64,000 bases of DNA, taken from the NCBI RefSeq assembly GCF_047730065.1, contig NZ_CP159829.1, positions 2,931,425 through 2,995,424 of the forward strand, written 5' to 3'. Below, one piece after another: positions 55,478 through 64,000 of this stretch. How positions within the stretch are numbered: position 1 is the stretch's first letter; each line of letters opens with the position of its first letter. The notes under the pieces were generated by a model. That model was not told where the DNA came from, did no database searches, and saw nothing but the letters and a program-made list of their open reading frames with translations. The DNA is from Njordibacter sp028825405 (GTDB lineage Bacteria; Pseudomonadota; Gammaproteobacteria; Pseudomonadales; Balneatricaceae). The position numbers and the translations under genes are program-made.

Positions 55478-56752
55478 TTAGGAAAAAATAGCCTTAAAGA
55501 TGTAGAAAAAGATGATAGATAGGATCGCACCTGCAGGCAGCGTGATCACCCATGAGGTAAAGATGGTGGCGACAATGCGCAGATTGATCGCTGCTAAGCC
55601 ACGGGCTAAGCCTACACCTAATACAGCTCCCACTAAGGTGTGCGTGGTTGATATGGGTAAACCAATACCAGAGGCAAGAACCACGGTTGCAGAAGCACCT
55701 AGGGTGGCTGCAAAGCCTCTGCTAGGAGTTAACTCTGTAATTTTGGTGCCGATCGTTGCCATAACCTTATACCCATAAGTAACCAAACCAACAACAATGC
55801 CCACACCACCTACTAAAAGTATCCATGCGGGCATACTAGATTTGGCGGTTACAGCACCAGATTTGATGGTAGCGATGGCTGCTGCCATCGGTCCCACGGC
55901 GTTGGCGACGTCATTAGAACCGTGGGCAAAGGCCATAGCACATGCGGTAAAGACCATTAACACTGCAAACACTTTTTCCACGTTAGCAAAGCGGTCTTCT
56001 GATTCAATCGCTTGGTTACGTTTGACGCGAGTTAACATTGCACCGCCAACAAGAGCAACAAGTAGACCAGCAGCAGCTGCAACTAAGCACATTTCAAAGT
56101 AGTTTAAGCTAAATCCAATGTCTTTAAATACATGTTTTAAGCCTTTGATTAAGGTCACCATGGTGATCATAAAGCCGACTATAAACATGTAAAAGGGTAC
56201 ATATTTTTTGGCATTTTCAAAAGGGTGTTCAGTATCTAAAATTAATCGTTGAACACTCTTAAACAACATATAGGAAACGGTGCCCGCTAACACAGGAGAA
56301 ACAACCCAACTTGCGGCTATGGTGCTGACTTTACTCCAGTTAACAGCATCTACAGAAATAGCAACTGCGGCAAACCCAACGATGGCACCAACAATTGAGT
56401 GAGTTGTAGAGACGGGCCAACCTACGATAGATGCGATCAAAAGCCAAGTGCCAGCAGCCAGCAGAGCTGAAAGCATGCCATACACTAAATACTCCGGCGT
56501 ACCTTGCAAAGTGAGTGGATCAATAATGCCTTTTCGGATAGTCGCTGTGACTTCACCACCTGCCAAATATGCACCTGCAAATTCAAAGATCATGGCTATA
56601 ATAATGGCTTGTTTTAAGGTGATGGCTCCGGAACCTACAGAGGTTCCCATAGCGTTAGCCACATCATTGGCGCCGACGCCCCAGGCCATAAAAACGCCAA
56701 ATATAATGGCTAATATAAGTAAAATCTGTCCGTATTCGTTTAAAACTTCCAT
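55478..56752 (-). CDS. pit: Inorganic phosphate transporter, PiT family
   Basis: Low-affinity phosphate/cation symporter of the inner membrane, 424 aa with about ten or eleven helices. The two family repeats are seen as GANDVANAMGTSVGSGAI near the N-terminus and GSNDVANAVGPMAAAI in the second half; STTHSIVGA and STTHTLVGAVLGVG also repeat. It follows its DUF47 partner by 54 bp. Confidence 0.95.
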   Translation of the reverse strand: MEVLNEYGQILLILAIIFGVFMAWGVGANDVANAMGTSVGSGAITLKQAIIIAMIFEFAGAYLAGGEVTATIRKGIIDPLTLQGTPEYLVYGMLSALLAAGTWLLIASIVGWPVSTTHSIVGAIVGFAAVAISVDAVNWSKVSTIAASWVVSPVLAGTVSYMLFKSVQRLILDTEHPFENAKKYVPFYMFIVGFMITMVTLIKGLKHVFKDIGFSLNYFEMCLVAAAAGLLVALVGGAMLTRVKRNQAIESEDRFANVEKVFAVLMVFTACAMAFAHGSNDVANAVGPMAAAIATIKSGAVTAKSSMPAWILLVGGVGIVVGLVTYGYKVMATIGTKITELTPSRGFAATLGASATVVLASGIGLPISTTHTLVGAVLGVGLARGLAAINLRIVATIFTSWVITLPAGAILSIIFFYIFKAIFS

Positions 56753-56806
56753 GGTGTATTCTCGAAGCTATTTGAAGTGTGTTTGGGTTAAACTCTAAGT
56801 AATAAT

Positions 56807-57481
56807 TTAGCGAGCAATAATGACTTGGATTTGTTCTCCAGCACTTTGTGCATGGTCAGCAAGGTGACCAATGGCTTCGATCGTTTTATACATAAACATG
56901 GCGTCTACAGGGGGAAAACTGGTTTCAATTTCATGCAGTTTCGAACGCAGCAAAATCTGTCGTTTATCATTTTTGTCTTCTGCTTTTTCTAACTTGGTAA
57001 TACAGCGATTGATACGATCAATCTCACGACCACCAAAACCTGAGCCGATTAATTCATCAAGTTCATCAATAACGACTTTAGCCTCTATTGCGACGGCCAC
57101 TGCAGACTTTACATAGGCGGCCATGTCTACGGCAATTTTTTTAGGTACGATTTGTTTTCGACCCAGCATAAGGCCGGCAATATCTTTGGCAGTGTTACAA
57201 ATTTTATCTTGTTTGCTGAGAAGTTGAATCAGGTCTGAGCGGTTGATCGGCATGAATAAACTTTTTGGCAAATGCAGGCGAATATCTTGTTTCTGATCAT
57301 CGGCATGGCTCTCAAATTTTGCAATGGCGTTATAGGTCTTCTCAACAGCATCCCAGTCTTCTTTGATGACTGCTTGAAAAAAAGGAACTAAAAGTTCGAC
57401 GCACTGCAACACTGTTTGCATGTGGTTTTGTAGGGGTTTAATCGGTGAATGACCAAACAAACTCAGAATGGGATTTGCCAT
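56807..57481 (-). CDS. PhoU-like DUF47 protein, Pit accessory
   Basis: A 224-aa all-helical protein of the DUF47/PhoU-like family, commonly encoded just before pit and thought to modulate the transporter. Sequence start MANPILSLFGHSPIKPLQ is typical. AAGG lies nine bases before the ATG. Transcribed with pit, probably from the -10 at 57530-57525. Confidence 0.9.
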   Translation of the reverse strand: MANPILSLFGHSPIKPLQNHMQTVLQCVELLVPFFQAVIKEDWDAVEKTYNAIAKFESHADDQKQDIRLHLPKSLFMPINRSDLIQLLSKQDKICNTAKDIAGLMLGRKQIVPKKIAVDMAAYVKSAVAVAIEAKVVIDELDELIGSGFGGREIDRINRCITKLEKAEDKNDKRQILLRSKLHEIETSFPPVDAMFMYKTIEAIGHLADHAQSAGEQIQVIIAR

Positions 57482-57524
57482 GTGAACTGCCTTTTCAATT
57501 GATAACTAAGCCTAATGTGAGCGC

Positions 57525-57530
57525 ATTATA
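57525..57530 (-). promoter_or_regulatory. -10 element upstream of the DUF47-pit operon
   Basis: TATAAT on the minus strand, about 44 bp before the start codon. No good -35 at 16-18 bp and no clear Pho box seen. Confidence 0.4.
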
Positions 57531-57576
57531 GGCATGCTTTGTTAAGACTATATAAAGATTTATGCTTTATTCAGGA

Positions 57577-59349
57577 TTAATTAACATCTGACGCAAGTGG
57601 AATTTTAACCGAGAATGTAGACCCTTGATTTAACTTGCTTTTTAACTGCAAACTACCTTTATGACTTTGCACGATGTGTTTAACAATGGCAAGCCCAAGT
57701 CCGGTGCCCCCAAGTGATTGTGAACGCGCCTTGTCGACCCGATAAAAACGCTCAAAAATGCGTTCTTGATTAGCTTCGTCAATGCCAATTCCATCATCTT
57801 TTATCGACAGTAAGGTTGTACTTGCATCGACCTTAATGACCACATGAACGTGACCCATGGCAGGTGTGTATTTAATGGCATTGTCAATAAGGTTAGTTAC
57901 CATTTGACCGAGGGCATTTTCATCACCGAGTAACATGATCGGTTGCCCTTTAGTATCAAGATCCAACATAACTTGATGGCTTTGTGCCACGGCTTGTAAA
58001 TTAGCACACACCCTTTGAACTATTTGCTGAAGGTCAACCTGGGTATTAAAAGCCTCATCGTTGCTTTCTAATCGAGACAAGGCCAACAAGTCTGACACTA
58101 AATCTGATAAGCGAATAGACTGACCGTGAATCTTGCGAATAAAGCGTTGTTGAATTTGGCGTTCTATCGCCTCATCCTCTATTAATGTCTCAGCGAAACC
58201 ACGGATGGCAGTAATAGGTGTTTTCAACTCATGCGAAGCGTTGGCCACAAAGTCAGCACGCATCTTGTCCATGCGTTGAAAATCTGTGGTGTCTTGCAGT
58301 ACCAGTATTGCGCCGGCTTGATCGGAGTGTTTTAACAAGGTGACATGCAGGCGATAATGTCGAGCGAAGGTATAGCCGTCGAGTTGAATTGACTTTTCTA
58401 CACTGGCTTGCTCTTGTTGGCACTGTATTAAAGCTTGATTGAGGTTGTTGGATGCATCCATGTCTTGTAAAGACTGACCTAAACAGCGTTCCTCACTGGT
58501 GCGTAACATGCGACAGGCGGCGCGATTAACGTGGGTAATTAAGCCTTTGTCGTTCACGGTAATTACCCCTTCATTCATGCTCTTAAGGATAGTCGACAGT
58601 TGGTCACGTTCAGTCTTTATAATGTTAAAGCGGTGGGCTGATATATCAGCCATTTTATTAAGAGAACGAGCTAATTCCCCAATCTCGTCTCGTCTGTGGC
58701 TAGGAATACGCAGTTGGTAGCGGCCTTGAGCATAGTTGTTTGCAATAATGGTCATTTGCCGCAACGGTCGAGCAAAACTCATAGCCAACCAATAACCAAT
58801 AAATAAAGCAATTAAAGTGGTGAGACTCGCCGCAATAATGATAACTCTGCGCAAATAATTAATTTCCTCATCGATGCGCTCGGTGGAGAGGGCGGTGCGT
58901 ATAAAGCCTAAATTAGAATGACTGTCTATGGCTTTTAAAGCCACATACAACATGGGTTTTTGCAATGTTGTGCTGTAGCGTCTCGATTCTCCAACCCTAG
59001 ATTGGGTAGCAGAAATGATTTCAGGTCGGGAGAGGTGGTTGTCCATCTTATCAAACCTGAACTCAGAATCAGCCATCACCACACCATCTCTGGTTAGCAA
59101 GGTGACACGAGTTGCAATACGATCACCAATTTGTTGGACCATCTGTTGGATTTCATTTTGAGATTGGGTATCTATGTCGGCGAAGGATTGCTGCAAAATA
59201 AAGGCTTGGCTGGATAAATTGTTGCGAATATCTTCTAGGCTTGCCTGCTCTATTTGGCGCTGCACCATAAGGCCAACAATCAACATACTAAACAAAATGA
59301 CTAGGGCAAAGCCAGCGTAGAGTTTTAAGAATATGGGTGAGTGGCGCAT
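57577..59349 (-). CDS. phoR: Phosphate-regulon sensor histidine kinase PhoR (periplasmic-sensor form)
   Basis: A 590-aa kinase: N-terminal membrane helix (about 8-28), an extracytoplasmic segment (about 30-160), a second helix (about 167-190), HAMP (about 190-243), PAS (about 250-355), HisKA with the phospho-His in NASHELKTPITAIRG, and HATPase with NLIDNAIKYTP and GTGLGLAIVKHI. The large periplasmic part is longer than in E. coli PhoR and like Gram-positive PhoR. One base separates it from phoB. Assigned by pairing with phoB. Confidence 0.88.
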   Translation of the reverse strand: MRHSPIFLKLYAGFALVILFSMLIVGLMVQRQIEQASLEDIRNNLSSQAFILQQSFADIDTQSQNEIQQMVQQIGDRIATRVTLLTRDGVVMADSEFRFDKMDNHLSRPEIISATQSRVGESRRYSTTLQKPMLYVALKAIDSHSNLGFIRTALSTERIDEEINYLRRVIIIAASLTTLIALFIGYWLAMSFARPLRQMTIIANNYAQGRYQLRIPSHRRDEIGELARSLNKMADISAHRFNIIKTERDQLSTILKSMNEGVITVNDKGLITHVNRAACRMLRTSEERCLGQSLQDMDASNNLNQALIQCQQEQASVEKSIQLDGYTFARHYRLHVTLLKHSDQAGAILVLQDTTDFQRMDKMRADFVANASHELKTPITAIRGFAETLIEDEAIERQIQQRFIRKIHGQSIRLSDLVSDLLALSRLESNDEAFNTQVDLQQIVQRVCANLQAVAQSHQVMLDLDTKGQPIMLLGDENALGQMVTNLIDNAIKYTPAMGHVHVVIKVDASTTLLSIKDDGIGIDEANQERIFERFYRVDKARSQSLGGTGLGLAIVKHIVQSHKGSLQLKSKLNQGSTFSVKIPLASDVN

Positions 59350-59350
59350 G

Positions 59351-60058
59351 CTACAAGACTTCGTTTAAAAGGGTTTCAGTAAAATTAGGATCACAACGGT
59401 AACCCACACCCCGTACGGTTTCGATCGCAGTTGAAGCTTTACCCAATTGCTTGCGCACACCACGAATATGCACATCAACATTACGATCCACAACCTCAGA
59501 TTGCTCACCTAAAGCTGATAATATGAGTTGCTCCCGTGAAAACGCTCGGCCCGGTTGGGCCATTAATGTGTGTAACAATTTGAATTCGGTAGTGGTTAGT
59601 TTGAGTGTCTGTCCATTTAGATCACAAGTGTAAGCTTCTAGGTTGAGTGATAATGAACCTATTGAGAGCATTTTGGTGGACGGGGTTCGGCGTAATGCGA
59701 CTTTAATCCTAGCCAACAGTTCGGCTTGGCTAAAAGGTTTAGTGATATAGTCATCTGCACCATGGGTAAGGCCACTTATAACATCCACTTCTTCACTGCG
59801 TGCTGACAACATAATAATAGGAATAAGCTGTGTTTTAAGATCTGCCTTTAAGCGCTCACAGACCTGCATACCGGAGAGCCCAGGAAGCATGATATCAAGC
59901 AATATTAAATCAGGAGTTTGCGTTTGAGCCAATTCTAAACCGTTAATGCCATCACTGGCTAAGGTCAGTTTATACCCAGCTCGCCTAAGGTTATAAGCGA
60001 TAATCTCCTGGATATCAACTTCATCTTCGATGCATAAAATATGTTGAGTATTGGTCAT
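59351..60058 (-). CDS. phoB: Phosphate-regulon response regulator PhoB
   Basis: OmpR-family regulator of phosphate-starvation genes. Receiver domain with the phospho-Asp in LILLDIMLPGLSG and Lys in YITKPFSQAELLARI; winged-helix DNA-binding C-terminus (about 140-228) ending VRGVGYRCDP. 235 aa. Six bases after mnmE. Confidence 0.9.
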   Translation of the reverse strand: MTNTQHILCIEDEVDIQEIIAYNLRRAGYKLTLASDGINGLELAQTQTPDLILLDIMLPGLSGMQVCERLKADLKTQLIPIIMLSARSEEVDVISGLTHGADDYITKPFSQAELLARIKVALRRTPSTKMLSIGSLSLNLEAYTCDLNGQTLKLTTTEFKLLHTLMAQPGRAFSREQLILSALGEQSEVVDRNVDVHIRGVRKQLGKASTAIETVRGVGYRCDPNFTETLLNEVL

Positions 60059-60064
60059 AAGTTG

Positions 60065-61423
60065 TTATTTCCCGATACAAAATGACCCAAATATACGGCC
60101 CAATAAGTCATCACTAGTGAAACTACCAGTAATCTCGTTCAAGCATTCTTGGGCCAGACGTAGGTCCTCAGCTAGCAACTCGCCAGCCTGACTGTAAGCC
60201 AGTTGCGAGGACCCTTCCTGTAATAGAAGTTGACAACGTTGCAGCGCATCGATGTGGCGTCTCCTGGCGCTAAAGCCGCCCTCCAATGTCGTTTGGTAGC
60301 CAACTACTTGTTTGAGTTGACGTCTCAGTAAATCAAGGCCTTGGCCATCTTTCGCGCTCAAGTAAATACAGTCTACACCATCGACTTGAGTTAGTTGAGG
60401 GAGTCCTTCTGAGAGGTCTATTTTATTACGAACTAAAGTCAGTTGGCTAGGCATTGGTTGCGCACCCATTAACTTCTGCCAGTGGTCTTTGGGTTTGCGA
60501 TGGTCTTGGGCTTCTTGTAATAATAACACCTGATCGGCCTGACTAATGGCTTCAATCGCACGTTCAATGCCAATCTGTTCTACCCTATCTGGACTGTTAC
60601 GCAAACCAGCCGTATCAATAATGTGTAAGGGTAGGCCATCGATATTAATAGACTCTTTTAAAATATCTCGGGTGGTGCCGGCAATGTCTGTGACAATGGC
60701 TCGGTCTTGTCCCGCAAGGGCGTTAAGTAGGCTTGACTTGCCAGCATTGGGCGCCCCTGCAATCACGACTTGCATACCTTCTTGCAATAGGCTGCCTTGT
60801 TGGGCCCGCTCTAATAGTTGATCTAAGTCTGACTGCGCCTTAGCCAATAAGTTAGCGACCTTACCATCTGCTAAAAAGTCTATTTCTTCCTCGGGAAAAT
60901 CGATCGCTGCCTCCACGTATAATCTTAGGTAGATTATATTTTCAACCAAAGTGTTAATTTGGCTAGAAAAGACCCCCTGTAATGAACGCAAGGCATTTCT
61001 AGCAGCTTGCTCTGAGCTAGCATCGATTAGGTCAGCAATGGACTCTGCTTGAGCTAAATCCATTTTGTCATTCAAAAAAGCGCGTTCTGAAAACTCTCCA
61101 GGTCTGGCAATACGTGCCCCTAAAAGAATGAGTTCACGTTGCAATAGGTCCATGACAATTTGGCCACCATGACCCTGAAACTCAAACACATCCTCACCCG
61201 TGAAAGAGTCTGGACCTTTGAAATAGAGGCTGATGCCAGCATCAATCTGTTCCCCGTGTGTGTCTAAAAAGGGTCCATAGTGGGCGTGGCGAATTTGACT
61301 TTGGTTGTGGCTTAGTTGCTGACCATAGGCAAGAGCCTGTGGACCCGATAAGCGAATAATACCCACGCCGCCTCTGCCTGGAGGAGTGGTCTGAGCACAA
61401 ATAGTGTCTATATCTGATTGCAT
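60065..61423 (-). CDS. mnmE: tRNA modification GTPase MnmE
   Basis: GTPase partner of MnmG. N-terminal formyl-THF-binding domain (TICAQTTPPGRGGVGIIRLSG), G domain with GAPNAGKSSLLN, DIAGTTRD, DTAGL and NKIDL, and the intact C-terminal CIGK with the catalytic cysteine. The open frame reaches 61456, but the ATG at 61423 (452 aa) aligns with the family start; GGAGG is ten bases upstream. Confidence 0.96.
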   Translation of the reverse strand: MQSDIDTICAQTTPPGRGGVGIIRLSGPQALAYGQQLSHNQSQIRHAHYGPFLDTHGEQIDAGISLYFKGPDSFTGEDVFEFQGHGGQIVMDLLQRELILLGARIARPGEFSERAFLNDKMDLAQAESIADLIDASSEQAARNALRSLQGVFSSQINTLVENIIYLRLYVEAAIDFPEEEIDFLADGKVANLLAKAQSDLDQLLERAQQGSLLQEGMQVVIAGAPNAGKSSLLNALAGQDRAIVTDIAGTTRDILKESINIDGLPLHIIDTAGLRNSPDRVEQIGIERAIEAISQADQVLLLQEAQDHRKPKDHWQKLMGAQPMPSQLTLVRNKIDLSEGLPQLTQVDGVDCIYLSAKDGQGLDLLRRQLKQVVGYQTTLEGGFSARRRHIDALQRCQLLLQEGSSQLAYSQAGELLAEDLRLAQECLNEITGSFTSDDLLGRIFGSFCIGK

Positions 61424-61467
61424 TGTGGTCGGGCCTCCAGTATTCAAAAGCAGCATTTAATATTTAC

Positions 61468-61497
61468 AAAAAAGGCCTCTAGGGGAGGCCTTTTTTT
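61468..61497. terminator. Bidirectional terminator between yidC and mnmE
   Basis: AAAGGCCTC (61471-61479) / GAGGCCTTT (61485-61493), loop of five, A run before and T run after. On the minus strand it stops yidC transcripts, so mnmE-phoB-phoR probably has its own promoter. Confidence 0.9.
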
Positions 61498-61515
61498 GTT
61501 ATTACGAGGGTGACG

Positions 61516-63177
61516 TTAATGCTTGCGCTCAGCCATTGACTTTTCAATGCGTTTGGTAATGATGTACTGTTGAGTGATCGACAATACGTTGTTGCAGACC
61601 CAGTACAAAACAAGGCCAGCAGGGAACCAGAGGAAGAAGACCGTAAACACGACGGGCAACATCTTCATTATTTTAGCCTGCATAGGGTCTGGAGGTGTTG
61701 GGTTAAGCATTTGTTGGATGAACATGGTAGCACCCATGAGTAAAGGCAACACAAAATATGGGTCTTGTACTGAAAGATCTTGAATCCAAAGAATAAAGGG
61801 TGCGTGCCTTAGCTCGACTGTTTCCATTAACATCCAATATAAACCAATAAAGACGGGCATCTGAATGATAATGGGAAAGCAACCACTTAAGGGATTTGCC
61901 TTTTCCCGCTTATAAAGCTCCATCATCCCTGCTGACATTTTTGCGCGGTCGTCACCAAACTGTTCTTTTAATTTAGCAATTTCAGGAGCTAATGCACGCA
62001 TCTTGGCCATGGAACGATATGAAATGGCCGAGGGATAGAAAAAGAAGGCTTTGACGCATAAAGTGACCAGCAAGATGGCTGTTCCCCAGTTTCCAACAAA
62101 ACCAAACATAGTATTCAAAAGCCAAAATAACGGTTGAGAAACCCACCATAGCCATCCGTAGTCAACGACAAGGTCTAGATTTTCCGATATCGCTTCAAGA
62201 TCCGCCTGTATCTTGGGGCCCGCGTAAAAATCAGCTGATGTGGAGCCAGACTGTCCAGCTTGTAGCTCCAATGCCGGACTAACAAAACCGGCGATATAGT
62301 TATTTTTGCTGACTCGGGTACTGTAGTTGTGTTGTTGCTCTGGATTAGGCACCCATGCACTAACAAAGTAGTGCTGCAACATACCAACCCATCCCCCTGG
62401 AGCACTGCGTTGCAGATTAAGGTCGTCCATGTCATCAAAATCGTAGCGGTAATATTTATCGTCTGGGAATGAAAATGCGGGTCCTAAGTAAGCTGACATG
62501 CCCATACCACCGGAGGCACTCGGATCGCTAGAACGGTCACGTTTAATTTGACCAAACAGGTTAGCTGACCAAGGCTGGTTGCCACGGTTATCAACGGCAT
62601 AAGTTAGATTGACTAAATGACTGCCTCGGGCAAAGGTATAAATCTTGTTGATTACTGCACCATTATCATCAGTGAGGCTCAGTACAATCTGTAATTCCTG
62701 CTGGCCATCTTCGAGTTGGTATGATGATTGGGCTGCACTAAATATGGGACGTGATTTAATGTCAGTACCATTGACGCCAATAAGTCCACTTTGGGCTACG
62801 TAAGTGCGCTTTTGATTTTGTTCTAAGAGGGTGAAAAGTACATCTGGGTGATCCATTTCTGCTAAGTATTGAACTAGAGAAGCTTGGATGATGTCGCCAC
62901 CTTGGGTATCAATAACGACTTCTAAAGTGTCAGTTTTAACCTCGATAAGGTTACCACTAGTCGCGTTATCTGTTTGTGTAACTGACACTGCTGTGTCACC
63001 ACTAGGGGGGGTAGCCACTGCAAAGTCTGTACTAACCGGTGCTACATCATAGGCAGAAACACTGGTGACTTGTTGAGGAGCAAGGGCTTCGGTACCATAA
63101 TCTTGGTTCCACTGAAGTACCATCAAGTAAGAGATGATGGCGACACCCGCGATTAGAATAATGCGTTGAAAATCCAT
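61516..63177 (-). CDS. yidC: Membrane protein insertase YidC
   Basis: Inserts and folds inner-membrane proteins. N-terminal helix (about 5-20), a large periplasmic beta-sandwich domain (about 60-340), then the conserved five-helix core (about 350-545; FYPSAISYRSMAKMRALAPEI, NPLSGCFPIIIQMPVFIGLYW). Basic C-terminal tail. 553 aa, standard for gammaproteobacteria. Confidence 0.97.
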   Translation of the reverse strand: MDFQRIILIAGVAIISYLMVLQWNQDYGTEALAPQQVTSVSAYDVAPVSTDFAVATPPSGDTAVSVTQTDNATSGNLIEVKTDTLEVVIDTQGGDIIQASLVQYLAEMDHPDVLFTLLEQNQKRTYVAQSGLIGVNGTDIKSRPIFSAAQSSYQLEDGQQELQIVLSLTDDNGAVINKIYTFARGSHLVNLTYAVDNRGNQPWSANLFGQIKRDRSSDPSASGGMGMSAYLGPAFSFPDDKYYRYDFDDMDDLNLQRSAPGGWVGMLQHYFVSAWVPNPEQQHNYSTRVSKNNYIAGFVSPALELQAGQSGSTSADFYAGPKIQADLEAISENLDLVVDYGWLWWVSQPLFWLLNTMFGFVGNWGTAILLVTLCVKAFFFYPSAISYRSMAKMRALAPEIAKLKEQFGDDRAKMSAGMMELYKREKANPLSGCFPIIIQMPVFIGLYWMLMETVELRHAPFILWIQDLSVQDPYFVLPLLMGATMFIQQMLNPTPPDPMQAKIMKMLPVVFTVFFLWFPAGLVLYWVCNNVLSITQQYIITKRIEKSMAERKH

Positions 63178-63271
63178 AGAAACAAATCGTCATTAGTTGT
63201 ATTGTAAAGGAGATTGATTATAGTGCTTGTTTGACTATTGGCAATGGCCAGTCAGTGCATGAGGACGAAAA

Positions 63272-63649
63272 CTAGCCACTTTGGGCAGTTTTTTTACGTA
63301 ATCTTGCCCATTGCTTAATAATTAGCCGATGAACTGCGTCATTATCGAGTTCACCTAAACCTTTTCTGGACAAGATAACAATGTCTAAAGGAAGGGAAAA
63401 TTCGTTGGTTTGAGTGCAAAGAGTCCGAAAGCTGTCCCTGACAATGCGCTTTATACGATTGCGGTGCACTGCAAGCTTGATGCCTTTTTTGGCAATCACC
63501 AAGCCAATGCGAGAATGAGCGTGTAAACTGGTTCGTGCTAGTATCAGTATGTGTTGATCTGAGACCTTGAAATCGGCTTGATCAAACACTCTTCGAAAAT
63601 CCCCAGCATTCAACAGGCGCCGTTGCCGGGAAAAATCGAGTTCAGACAT
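63272..63649 (-). CDS. rnpA: Ribonuclease P protein component
   Basis: Protein cofactor of RNase P. The RNA-binding signature KLAVHRNRIKRIVRDSFR is intact. 125 aa. Follows rpmH by 22 bp. The yidD gene often found between rnpA and yidC is absent. Confidence 0.95.
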   Translation of the reverse strand: MSELDFSRQRRLLNAGDFRRVFDQADFKVSDQHILILARTSLHAHSRIGLVIAKKGIKLAVHRNRIKRIVRDSFRTLCTQTNEFSLPLDIVILSRKGLGELDNDAVHRLIIKQWARLRKKTAQSG

Positions 63650-63671
63650 ACGTTAAGCAGGTGAAAGTCGC

Positions 63672-63806
63672 TTACGCGCTTAGGCTCTTGCGGCCTTTGG
63701 CACGGCGAGCATTGATAATGGCCCGACCACCTGGAGTTGACATACGTGCACGGAAACCGTGAGTGCGCTTGCGCTTTAAGACGCTAGGTTGAAACGTTCT
63801 TTTCAT
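63672..63806 (-). CDS. rpmH: 50S ribosomal protein L34
   Basis: A 44-aa very basic protein, MKRTFQPSVLKRKRTHGF... to ...AKGRKSLSA, invariant L34 pattern. First gene of the rpmH-rnpA pair; dnaA is expected divergently to the right. Confidence 0.98.
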   Translation of the reverse strand: MKRTFQPSVLKRKRTHGFRARMSTPGGRAIINARRAKGRKSLSA

Positions 63807-63866
63807 GATCGGTCTCGCAAAAATAATTAGTTGCCAAAGGTTTGGCGATGAAAATCTAGGGACGAA

Positions 63867-63895
63867 ATTATATTAGAGGAAAAATCTAATAGCAA
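63867..63895 (-). promoter_or_regulatory. rpmH promoter
   Basis: TTGCTA (63895-63890), exact 17-bp spacer, TATAAT (63872-63867), reading toward rpmH about 60 bp away. Confidence 0.75.
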
Positions 63896-64000
63896 GCCTG
63901 ATTTACTGTTTAGGCTATAAAATTATCCGATAGGTGTAATTTACTTTGACTAAGCCTAAAAGTTAGGACTTATATTGCCTTACTGCGGTTTTGCCTGTGG
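63896..64000. other. Upstream region of rpmH at the right window edge
   Basis: AT-rich sequence with an inverted repeat TTTAGGCT (63909-63916) / AGCCTAAA (63953-63960). The last five bases, TGTGG, could begin a DnaA box, but the window ends there. In related genomes this interval leads to dnaA. Confidence 0.4.

Overview
The window is a chromosomal segment of a free-living, probably marine gammaproteobacterium. The evidence is a Pseudomonas/Oceanospirillales-type replication-origin neighbourhood (rpmH-rnpA-yidC-mnmE ... mnmG-rsmG-parA-parB-atpIBEFHAGDC-glmU-glmS), a gamma-type gshA, the YheS ABC-F protein, Hsp33/Hsp15, a trimethylamine monooxygenase and a polyamine-degradation cluster. The base composition is moderate and the origin region is strongly AT-rich. 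I cannot name the genus from sequence alone. No rRNA, tRNA, CRISPR array, prophage or insertion sequence was seen.

Layout. (1) 1-2.9 kb: riboflavin genes ribH (cut by the window edge), ribB and ribD with nrdR, all on the minus strand; the riboflavin synthase gene that often sits between ribD and ribB is absent. (2) 3-19.2 kb: housekeeping genes: a DMT exporter, gshA, tex, pckA, hslR-hslO, trxB, a small urate-oxidase-N-like membrane protein, an FKBP isomerase, yheS, hemB-radA and a RimJ-like acetyltransferase. (3) 19.3-27.6 kb: rpmB-rpmG, then an accessory stretch with an apparent frameshifted mini-gene, trimethylamine monooxygenase (tmm), a fumarylacetoacetase-family hydrolase, mdh, an ammonium transporter followed by an unannotated 56-residue membrane protein, an MFS transporter and a YczE-like membrane protein. 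(4) 27.9-39.5 kb: a poly-HAMP chemoreceptor, a putrescine catabolic cluster (spuA/puuD-spuB-spuC divergent from a second glutamylpolyamine synthetase and puuB, with a PuuR-type repressor) and an orphan CHASE histidine kinase. (5) 39.6-50.1 kb: glmS, glmU and the complete nine-gene F0F1 ATP synthase operon with a near-consensus promoter. (6) 50.3-54.5 kb: parB, parA, rsmG, mnmG. (7) 54.5-55.5 kb: a 951-bp gene-free, AT-rich region with a DnaA-box cluster, the best candidate for oriC. (8) 55.5-64 kb: a phosphate block (pit, its DUF47 partner, phoR, phoB) between the origin-like region and mnmE, then yidC, rnpA and rpmH; dnaA would be expected just beyond the right edge.

How the parts work together. 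Nitrogen scavenging is a theme of 20-37 kb: oxidation of methylated amines, ammonium uptake, and putrescine breakdown by both gamma-glutamylation and direct transamination. The right third is the growth-critical origin domain: replication start, segregation, tRNA modification, membrane protein insertion, RNase P, energy coupling and cell-wall precursor synthesis, nearly all transcribed on the minus strand.

The most interesting unexplained items are the small protein encoded after amt, the frameshifted mini-gene before tmm, a stem-rich 116-bp element at 13.1 kb, a 14-bp-stem hairpin at the pckA promoter/leader, paired 16-bp repeats between the divergent polyamine operons, and the splitting of mnmE from mnmG by a phosphate-regulation block. 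I found no coherent new multi-gene system.
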